From Limnohabitans sp. 15K (GTDB lineage Bacteria; Pseudomonadota; Gammaproteobacteria; Burkholderiales; Burkholderiaceae_C), in NCBI RefSeq assembly GCF_002778285.1, contig NZ_NESM01000001.1, positions 1,010,529 through 1,074,528 of the forward strand: DNA of 64,000 nucleotides. Direction: 5' to 3'. Positions 50,946 through 57,681 of the stretch are shown one piece after another; the stretch's first letter is position 1; each line of letters starts with the position of its first letter. A model generated the notes under the pieces. The model searched no databases. It saw nothing but the letters and a program-made list of their open reading frames with translations, and was not told the DNA's origin. A program made the position numbers and the translations under genes.

Positions 50946-52337
50946 ATGAAAGCAGAACAGAACGAACTCATCACCCGCATCGGGCCAGGCACACCGTGCG
51001 GCGCGGTGATGCGCCACTATTGGCAGCCCGTCGCCCTGGTGGACGAGTTCAACCCCGCGCTCGACCCGCGCATGGCGATTCGCCCTGTGAAGGCGGTGCG
51101 CATTTTGGGGCAGGACCTGGTGCTGTTTCGCAACGCGCTGGGCGACTACGGCTTGCTTGACCGCGACTGCCCGCACCGTGGCGCGGACCTGGCCTATGGC
51201 CGCAACGAAGGCGACGGCTTGCGCTGCCCTTTTCATGGCTGGAAGTTCGACGTGACAGGCCAGTGCATCGAAACCCCGGCCGAGCCCACGGGCAGCACGC
51301 TGTGCAAGCGCGTGCGCCAGCGCAGCTACCCCATCATCGAGCGCAGCGGCATTCTGTTTGGCTGGTTCGGCCCCGAAGGCCAGACCCCGCCCCCGCTGCC
51401 GGGCATCGACGCTTTCAGCGCCCCGGCTACGCACACCTTTGCCTTCAAGGGTCTGTGGCACTGCAACTGGCTGCAGGCCTTTGAGGTGGGCATTGACCCG
51501 GCGCATGCTTCGTACCTGCACCGCTTCTTCAAGGACGAGTCGCTCGAAGGCAGCTACGGTCGCCAGTTTCGCGGCGCGAGCGCGGGCAATGTGCAAGGCG
51601 AGCGCTGGCCCATGACGCGTGTGATGCGCGAGCTGGACCAGCCGGAAATTTCGTTTGAGCCCACCGATGCGGGCCTGCGCCTGACGGCCCTGCGCCCGAT
51701 CAACGAGGCACTCACGCATGTGCGGGTGACCAACGCGCTGTTCCCGCACACTTTTGTGATTCCGCTGTCCGAGACCATGACCATCACGCAGATGCATGTG
51801 CCGGTGGACGACACGCACACCTATTGGTATTCGGTGTTCACCAGCTTTGACGGCCCGGTGGACAAAGAAGCCATGCGCAACCAGCGCTTGCCCTCGGTCA
51901 CGCTGCCCGACTACATCCCCAAAGTGGGCAAGCACAACCATTGGGGCTTCAACCCCGAAGAGCAAGTGGCGCGCACCTACTTGGGTATGGGCGAAGACGA
52001 CATCAATGTGCACGACCAGTGGGCCTGCGAGAGCATGGGTGCGATCCAGGACCGCACCCGCGAACACCTGGGCACCAGCGACAAGGTGATCATGGCGAAC
52101 CGGCGCGTCTTGCTCAAAGCCATCGAGACGGTGCAGGCCGGTGGCTTGCCGCCCGGCTTTGCGCAAACGGCTGTGGCCAGCCAGCGCGTGGGCCCCGACA
52201 CGGTGGACGGCATCGCCCCCAGTGGTCAGTGGCCGCAGTGGTGGCGCGAGGCTTGTGATGCCAAGCGCAGCGGCGCACCGTGGGACGCGGCACTTCCGGG
52301 TGATGTGGCCGCTTCAGCCGACACGAGCGCGGCATGA
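50946..52337 (+). CDS. Rieske aromatic-ring-hydroxylating oxygenase, alpha subunit
   Basis: The 463-residue oxygenase has the Rieske [2Fe-2S] motif CPHRGADL (Cys75/His77) with CPFHGWKF (Cys94/His97) and the mononuclear-iron motif DPAHASYLH (Asp184, His187, His192). No beta subunit gene is nearby, so it resembles the homotrimeric (phthalate/vanillate-type) class. It would hydroxylate or dealkylate an aromatic or heterocyclic substrate, using electrons from the ferredoxin at 53841 and an unseen reductase. ATG 50946 has AGAGG upstream. It overlaps the ligase gene by ATGA. Confidence 0.92.
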   Translation: MKAEQNELITRIGPGTPCGAVMRHYWQPVALVDEFNPALDPRMAIRPVKAVRILGQDLVLFRNALGDYGLLDRDCPHRGADLAYGRNEGDGLRCPFHGWKFDVTGQCIETPAEPTGSTLCKRVRQRSYPIIERSGILFGWFGPEGQTPPPLPGIDAFSAPATHTFAFKGLWHCNWLQAFEVGIDPAHASYLHRFFKDESLEGSYGRQFRGASAGNVQGERWPMTRVMRELDQPEISFEPTDAGLRLTALRPINEALTHVRVTNALFPHTFVIPLSETMTITQMHVPVDDTHTYWYSVFTSFDGPVDKEAMRNQRLPSVTLPDYIPKVGKHNHWGFNPEEQVARTYLGMGEDDINVHDQWACESMGAIQDRTREHLGTSDKVIMANRRVLLKAIETVQAGGLPPGFAQTAVASQRVGPDTVDGIAPSGQWPQWWREACDAKRSGAPWDAALPGDVAASADTSAA

Positions 52338-53815
52338 GCTTCGCTGAGCGCTGCGGCCTGCACAGCCGCGAACGTGAAGCCGCTTGCGAGCAATTGTTGA
52401 GGCAGGTGGAGGCCTCGGGCATCGAGCTGATCCGCCTGGGCTGGTGTGACCTGCACGGTGTGGTGCGCGGCAAAACCATCGTGGCTTCGCAGCTGCGCCA
52501 GGCATTGGCCAATGGCATCGGCATGGTCAGCACCTTGCTGCTCAAAGACAGCTCGGACCGCACCGCCTTCAAGGTGTTCGAGCCGGGCATTCAAGAGACC
52601 CTGCCCGGCTTTGCCGGGGCCAGCAATTTCACGCTCATGCCCGACCCGGCCAGCTGGCAGGTGCTGCCCTGGACCGAGAAAACCGGCTGGTTGCAGTGCC
52701 AACCCTACTTGGCAGACGGGCGCATCGTGCCGCTCGATTCGCGCCATGTGTTGCAGCAGGCCGTGCAGCGCCTGACCGATCGCGGCTGGCAGATGCGCTG
52801 CGGGCTGGAAGTCGAATTCCACATCTACCGCATCAAAAACCCGCTGCACGGTGCAGACCTGGACCCCAGCCAAGCCGCTTGGCCCGGCCCCGCGCCCGAA
52901 GTCAGCCTGATCCACCCAGGCTACAACCTGTTGACCGAAGGCTGGTTTGACCGGGCAGAAGAGCCGCTGCGCATCGTGCAGCGCACCGCCCAAGCCCTGG
53001 GCCTGCCGCTGATTTCGCTCGAAATTGAACTGGGCCCCAGCCAGGTGGAAGCGGTGTTTGATGTGAGCGACGTACTGACGGCTGCCGACCACATGGTGCT
53101 GTTTCGCAACGCCACGCGCCAGGCTCTGCGCCGCGCCGGTTACCACGCCACCTTCATGTGCCGCCCACCGTTTGAGCACATCATGTCGAGCGGCTGGCAC
53201 CTGCACCAGTCGGTTTGTGCGTTGGCCACCGGCCGCAATGTGTTCATGCGCGATGAAGCGGCACCGGGTGTCGGTACGCTGGATGCGCGGCAGGTGCTGA
53301 GCGATGTGGGTGCGTCATGGTTGGCGGGTTTGCTGGCGCACGCACCGGCTCTCACGGCCCTGTGCACCAGCACCAGTAATGGCTATGGGCGTTTCAGGCC
53401 CAACGCCATGGCGCCGCACTCGATTTTGTGGGGCCGTGACAACCGGGGTGCCATGCTGCGCGTGATCGGTGAACCCGGCGACAAGGCCACCCGCATTGAA
53501 AACCGATTGGGCGAGCCTGCGGCCAATCCTTATCTGTACATGGCCTCGCAAATCCATGCAGGGCTCTCGGGCGTGGATGCACAACTGCAAGCGCCGCAAG
53601 CCAGCGAAACGCCATACGCCGCAGGGGGCGCGTCCATCCCGACGTCTTTGGCCGATGCGGTGCTTGCACTGCAGCAAGACGCGATCTTGTGCGAGGCTTT
53701 GGGGCAGCCCTTTGTCGATTACTACAGCACCATCAAACTGGCCGAGCACCAGCGCTCGGCCCAAGCCGAGGACGCACTGGAATTTCACAAGCGTGAATAT
53801 TTCGGGCGCATTTGA
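52334..53815 (+). CDS. glutamine synthetase-like gamma-glutamyl ligase
   Basis: The 493-residue glutamine-synthetase-fold protein has RLGWCDLHGVVRGKTI at the N-terminal beta-grasp, LEVEFHIYRI (metal-binding Glu region), SLEIELGPSQVE, SGWHLHQSV (His-containing core), NGYGRFRPNAMAPHSILWGR and RIENRLGEPAANPYLYMAS. It probably ligates glutamate to an amine other than ammonia, as in PuuA, IpuC and the aniline-pathway AtdA1/TdnQ. It lies between a Rieske oxygenase and a ferredoxin, so a gamma-glutamylated intermediate may be the oxygenase substrate. Start overlaps the oxygenase stop. Confidence 0.88.
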   Translation: MSFAERCGLHSREREAACEQLLRQVEASGIELIRLGWCDLHGVVRGKTIVASQLRQALANGIGMVSTLLLKDSSDRTAFKVFEPGIQETLPGFAGASNFTLMPDPASWQVLPWTEKTGWLQCQPYLADGRIVPLDSRHVLQQAVQRLTDRGWQMRCGLEVEFHIYRIKNPLHGADLDPSQAAWPGPAPEVSLIHPGYNLLTEGWFDRAEEPLRIVQRTAQALGLPLISLEIELGPSQVEAVFDVSDVLTAADHMVLFRNATRQALRRAGYHATFMCRPPFEHIMSSGWHLHQSVCALATGRNVFMRDEAAPGVGTLDARQVLSDVGASWLAGLLAHAPALTALCTSTSNGYGRFRPNAMAPHSILWGRDNRGAMLRVIGEPGDKATRIENRLGEPAANPYLYMASQIHAGLSGVDAQLQAPQASETPYAAGGASIPTSLADAVLALQQDAILCEALGQPFVDYYSTIKLAEHQRSAQAEDALEFHKREYFGRI

Positions 53816-53840
53816 ATAAGCAACTTCATACCGCACTTAC

Positions 53841-54170
53841 ATGATCACGATCCACCTGCAACCCCATGACCCGTCACAAGCCGAGCACACTTTGCAAGTC
53901 CAGCCCGGCCAAAGCCTGATGCAGGCCGCAGTCGATGCCAACTTGACGGGCATCCAGGCCGATTGCGGTGGGCTGCTGACTTGCGCCACTTGCCATGTGG
54001 TGGTGCATGGCGACTGGCTAGGCAAACTGCCGCCCGTTTCGAGCGACGAAGACGGCATGCTGGCCTTCACCGCCCAAACGCGCGAGGTGGGCAGCCGCTT
54101 GTCGTGTCAGATTGAACTGACACCCGAACTGGACGGCCTGCGGGTCACGCTGCCTGCAAGCCAGTACTGA
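53841..54170 (+). CDS. 2Fe-2S ferredoxin (adrenodoxin-like)
   Basis: The 109-residue electron carrier has ligands Cys42, Cys48, Cys51 and Cys89 (C-x5-C-x2-C-x37-C), the adrenodoxin/xanthine-type plant-fold spacing. It probably shuttles electrons to the Rieske oxygenase. It is 25 bp downstream of the ligase gene; its stop lies 1 bp from the ffh stop (convergent). No ferredoxin reductase gene is in view. Confidence 0.92.
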   Translation: MITIHLQPHDPSQAEHTLQVQPGQSLMQAAVDANLTGIQADCGGLLTCATCHVVVHGDWLGKLPPVSSDEDGMLAFTAQTREVGSRLSCQIELTPELDGLRVTLPASQY

Positions 54171-54171
54171 A

Positions 54172-55557
54172 TCAGCGCGGCATGCCGGGGAAGCCCCCGC
54201 CGCCGCCCATCATGCCTTTCATGGCGCCCATGCGCTTCATCATTTTCATCATGCCGCCGCCAGACATTTTTTTCATCATGTCCTGCATTTGCTCAAACTC
54301 CTTGAGCATGCGGTTCACGTCCTGCACCTGAACACCTGCGCCTGCTGCGATGCGGCGCTTGCGTGTGGCTTTGATCATCTCGGGCTTGCTGCGCTCTTTG
54401 GGCGTCATGCTGTGGATGATGCCTTGCTTGCGGCCGATGTCTTTTTCGACCTTGTCCATGTCCATGGCCCCTGCCTTGGCGGTCATCTGCGAAGGCAATT
54501 TGTCCATCAGGCTCGACAATCCGCCCATTTGTTTCATCTGCTGAATCTGTGCCAAGAAGTCATTGAGATCGAAACTACCACCGCTTTTCACCTTGGCCGC
54601 CAATTTTTGCGCGGCCTCCATGTCCACACCTGCGGTGACCTGCTCCACCAAGGCCACAATGTCGCCCATGCCCAGCACACGGCCTGCATGGCGCTCGGCG
54701 TCGAACACTTCCAGGCCGTCAATTTTTTCGCTGGTGCCCGCAAACTTGATGGGCACGCCCGTGATCTGGCGCACCGACAAGGCCGCACCACCACGAGAAT
54801 CGCCATCGAGTTTGGTCAGCACAATGCCCGTCAGTGGCAAAGCTGCGCCAAAGGCTTTGGCCGTGTTGGCCGCATCCTGACCCTGCATGGCGTCCACCAC
54901 GAACAGGGTTTCCACAGGCTTGAGCTCGGCGTGCAAGGCTTGAATCTCGGCCATCAAGGCTTCGTCAATTGCCAAGCGACCGGCGGTGTCGACCAGCAAC
55001 ACGTCAAAAAAGTGCTTGCGGGCGTAATCGATGGCGGCGCGGGCGATGTCGATCGGCTTTTGGTCGGGCGAGCTGGGGAACCATTCGGCACCAGCTTGCG
55101 CGGTCACGGTTTTGAGCTGCTCGATGGCGGCGGGACGGTACACGTCACCCGAAACGGTCAGCACTTTTTTCTTGCGCTTTTCAATCAGGTGTTTGGCCAG
55201 CTTGGCGGTGGTGGTGGTTTTACCGGCACCTTGCAAACCGGCCATCAAAATCACGGCGGGGGGTTGCGCGGCGAGGTTGATGTCCGACACCCCCTCGCCC
55301 ATGGTGGCCACCAGCTCACGGTTGACCACACCCACCAGCGCTTGGCCAGGTTTCAAAGAACCCATGACTTCCTGGCCCAAGGCTTTGTCTTTCACACGGG
55401 CAATGAAATCTCGCACCACCGGCAGTGCCACGTCGGCTTCGAGCAAGGCCATGCGCACCTCGCGCAGCATGTCGGCCACATTCGATTCGGTGATGCGGGC
55501 CTGCCCGCTGAGGGTCTTGACGAGGCGTGAAAGTTTGTCGGTCAGAGCGGAGGCCAT
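54172..55557 (-). CDS. ffh: signal recognition particle protein Ffh
   Basis: The 461-residue SRP54-type GTPase targets membrane proteins to the translocon. Helical N domain, G1 GLQGAGKTTTTAKLAK (about residues 105-120), VDTAGRLAIDEAL, TKLDGDSRGG, and the methionine-rich M domain from about 330 to the end (MKKMSGGGMMKMMKRMGAMK). ATG 55557 chosen over 55584. It diverges from the ccsA-like gene. Confidence 0.97.
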   Translation of the reverse strand: MASALTDKLSRLVKTLSGQARITESNVADMLREVRMALLEADVALPVVRDFIARVKDKALGQEVMGSLKPGQALVGVVNRELVATMGEGVSDINLAAQPPAVILMAGLQGAGKTTTTAKLAKHLIEKRKKKVLTVSGDVYRPAAIEQLKTVTAQAGAEWFPSSPDQKPIDIARAAIDYARKHFFDVLLVDTAGRLAIDEALMAEIQALHAELKPVETLFVVDAMQGQDAANTAKAFGAALPLTGIVLTKLDGDSRGGAALSVRQITGVPIKFAGTSEKIDGLEVFDAERHAGRVLGMGDIVALVEQVTAGVDMEAAQKLAAKVKSGGSFDLNDFLAQIQQMKQMGGLSSLMDKLPSQMTAKAGAMDMDKVEKDIGRKQGIIHSMTPKERSKPEMIKATRKRRIAAGAGVQVQDVNRMLKEFEQMQDMMKKMSGGGMMKMMKRMGAMKGMMGGGGGFPGMPR

Positions 55558-55634
55558 GGGCAAATCCAGAAAAAACCGGTTCAACAGGTTGGCGAAGCCC
55601 CTGTGGCTGCACCTGAAAGGCTAAACTCGGACCT

Positions 55635-56438
55635 ATGATTTTAGCGAGTCCCCCATTTTGGATGCTGCCCGCCACCGCTCTGGCGGCTTTGGCTTATGGC
55701 TTGCCTGCACTCATTGGGGATCGCCTGCACCACACACATGCCCGTCGACTTTTGTGGTTGGCATGGGCTGCCCATGCCGTGGCCTTGCTCAGCCTGCTGG
55801 TGGGGCCTGTGCGTTTTGGCTTTGCGCCTGCAATTTCTGCAACGGCATGGCTGGTGGTGAGTGCCTACATATTAGAGAGCCAGTTTTTCCCCAAGTTCAC
55901 AGCCCGCTGGGTCATGGGCAGCCTGGGGGCACTGGCCGTGGTTCTGGCTTGGTTTTTTCCGGGAACGCCACTGCACTCGCAAGCCTCAGCCTGGCTGCCT
56001 TTGCATTGGGCTTTGGGCTTGTCCGCTTACGGCATGTTTGGCTCTGCCGTGGTGCATGCCTGGATGATGACCCGCGCTGAAAGGGATATCCGCCAAGCCC
56101 ACAATGCCAGCAGTGGCGTGCCCCTGTTGACGCTTGAGCGGCTGACATTCCGATTCGTGGTGGCCGGTTTCTTGCTGCTGACCGCCACTTTGGTGGCTGG
56201 CGTCTTGTTCGGTGATGCGCTGTATGGCCAAGGGCAAGGCAGCTGGCGCTGGGACCACAAAACTGTCTTCGCCTTGCTGTCTTGGCTGACTTTTGCGGTT
56301 TTGCTGGTGGGTCGCAGCAAATGGGGCTGGCGCGGCCGTCGGGCCGTCCGGGTGCTCTACATCGGCGCGGGTTTGTTGCTCCTGTCTTATGCAGGCTCCC
56401 GATTTGTCATGGAAATCATGCTGGGGCGCTTGGGATGA
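55635..56438 (+). CDS. CcsA/YpjD-type cytochrome c assembly membrane protein
   Basis: The 267-residue inner membrane protein has eight predicted helices, with the conserved PLHWALGLSAYGMFGSAVVH (His in helix) and DHKTVFALLSWLTFAVLL regions found in CcsA/ResC/HemX-like haem-handling proteins. Such YpjD/CorE-type genes often lie opposite ffh. The C-terminus overlaps the next start (ATGA). Confidence 0.85.
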   Translation: MILASPPFWMLPATALAALAYGLPALIGDRLHHTHARRLLWLAWAAHAVALLSLLVGPVRFGFAPAISATAWLVVSAYILESQFFPKFTARWVMGSLGALAVVLAWFFPGTPLHSQASAWLPLHWALGLSAYGMFGSAVVHAWMMTRAERDIRQAHNASSGVPLLTLERLTFRFVVAGFLLLTATLVAGVLFGDALYGQGQGSWRWDHKTVFALLSWLTFAVLLVGRSKWGWRGRRAVRVLYIGAGLLLLSYAGSRFVMEIMLGRLG

Positions 56439-56671
56439 AATACCTGCTGATCTTGTTGTTGGTGTTGGTCGTTATTTGGGCGGTCAAGCGTGGCCGAGCG
56501 CCCAAACCACCTCAAACACCCCAGAAACCAGCCTCATCCTCGCCGTCCGAGATGATCACTTGCGCCCATTGCGGCATTCACTTACCGCAAGAAGAAGCCG
56601 TCTCTGGCCAAAAAGGCCTTTATTGCAGCACCGACCACCGGACTGTCGCGCAAGACCGCAACCCTGTCTGA
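56435..56671 (+). CDS. PP0621-family small membrane-anchored protein
   Basis: The 78-residue protein has an N-terminal hydrophobic anchor (MKYLLILLLVLVVIWAVKRG) and a C-terminal pair of cysteine knuckles: CAHCGIHLPQEEA and YCSTDH, a small zinc-ribbon-like segment. The family is common in Burkholderiales between the ccsA-like gene and ampD. ATG 56435 overlaps the previous stop (ATGA). Function unknown. Confidence 0.85.
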   Translation: MKYLLILLLVLVVIWAVKRGRAPKPPQTPQKPASSSPSEMITCAHCGIHLPQEEAVSGQKGLYCSTDHRTVAQDRNPV

Positions 56672-56689
56672 ATCTCCCCGCTCGGCCCC

Positions 56690-57265
56690 ATGTTTTCCGA
56701 GTCCACCCCTGCGCTTTGGCACCAAGGCTGGCACCCCCAAGCACAGCGTTTGGCTTCGCCTAATTTTGGGCCACGTCCTGCGGCCGTTTGCATTGACCTG
56801 ATCGTGGTCCACTCCATCAGCTTGCCCCCAGGTCAATATGGTGGCGATGCGGTACAGCGCCTGTTCACCAACCAACTCGACTGGGATGCGCACCCCTACT
56901 TCCAAAGCATTCGGGGCTTGGAGGTGTCCTCCCATTTCTTCATCCGGCGCGACGGCTCACTTTGGCAATTTGTCAGCTGCGACGACCGTGCCTGGCACGC
57001 CGGAGCCTCTCAATACAGAGGCAAAAGCCATTGCAACGACGATTCAGTGGGCATCGAATTGGAGGGACTGGAGGGCGAGACCTTTGAAGACGCCCAATAC
57101 CAATGCTTGGCTCAATTGTGCCGAGACTTGAAGCGAAACTACCCGATAGCGCATGTGGCCGGGCATGAGCACATTGCCCCCGGTCGGAAAAGGGACCCGG
57201 GGCCCGGCTTTGAATGGGCACGCCTGCAAAAGCTGTTGGACTTTGCGCCCCAGACATTCCCCTGA
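56690..57265 (+). CDS. ampD: 1,6-anhydro-N-acetylmuramyl-L-alanine amidase AmpD
   Basis: The 191-residue cytoplasmic amidase recycles cell-wall anhydromuropeptides and, where ampC is present, keeps it uninduced. Zinc ligands: His41 (VVHSIS), His159 (AGHEHIAPGRKRDPG) and Asp169. ATG 56690 lies 18 bp after the PP0621-like gene. Length and order match the family. Followed by the long nrdA upstream region. Confidence 0.96.
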   Translation: MFSESTPALWHQGWHPQAQRLASPNFGPRPAAVCIDLIVVHSISLPPGQYGGDAVQRLFTNQLDWDAHPYFQSIRGLEVSSHFFIRRDGSLWQFVSCDDRAWHAGASQYRGKSHCNDDSVGIELEGLEGETFEDAQYQCLAQLCRDLKRNYPIAHVAGHEHIAPGRKRDPGPGFEWARLQKLLDFAPQTFP

Positions 57266-57552
57266 ACACCGAATTTGGCCATGCGCCAAAAAAATGTGGG
57301 CGGCCGACATTCCGGTGCTCCCGCCCCACTGGCAACGGGATGGCGAACCCAACAGATTCCGGACAGTCCCATGCCATCAAGCCGCCGCGCAAGAAAGTGC
57401 TTGGCAAGCCCCATCTGGCTTGAAATACCCAGTTCAAAGCCCTTCAAATCAGGCCTTCCAAGCGACATTTTCAGAAGATGAAAACGTACAGCACAAGCCG
57501 CGGTCACAGAATAATTTGGTGCAGCGCCAACAAAGTGACAAAACTGCCCGGT
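57266..57552. other. non-coding stretch between ampD and the nrdA control region
   Basis: About 290 bp without a convincing gene. Short frames here (for example one ending at 57481) have no ribosome site or recognisable product. The downstream end leads into the NrdR boxes and nrdA promoter. No terminator hairpin with a U tract was found after ampD. Confidence 0.6.
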
Positions 57553-57568
57553 ACACTACCTGTAGTGG
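57553..57568. promoter_or_regulatory. NrdR box 1
   Basis: ACACTACCTGTAGTGG, a 16-bp match to the NrdR consensus ACACWATATATWGTGT (strong half-sites, divergent centre). It is 32 bp from box 2, the spacing typical of paired NrdR boxes. Confidence 0.8.
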
Positions 57569-57569
57569 C

Positions 57570-57598
57570 TTGTGCTGATGCCAGACACCAGATATAGT
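57570..57598 (+). promoter_or_regulatory. candidate nrdA promoter
   Basis: TTGTGC (57570-57575) as a weak -35, 17-bp spacer, TATAGT (57593-57598) as a good -10. The -10 lies within NrdR box 2, so repressor binding would block it. Confidence 0.55.
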
Positions 57599-57600
57599 GT
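57585..57600. promoter_or_regulatory. NrdR box 2
   Basis: ACACCAGATATAGTGT, a close match to the NrdR consensus with the ATATA core. It overlaps the -10 of the nrdA promoter. Confidence 0.85.
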
Positions 57601-57681
57601 CTCTTACAAATTTTCACAATTGAACAAAGCACGGATTTGAGTGCTTCGCCCAGACCCCCAGACCACATAAAAATCACAGAA

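Noticed and set aside
50721-52166. Minus-strand 481-codon frame opposite the Rieske gene
   Set aside because: Shadow of a gene with intact Rieske and iron motifs.
57153-57578. Frame running from inside ampD into the nrdA upstream region
   Set aside because: Begins within ampD, covers an NrdR box and has no recognisable product.
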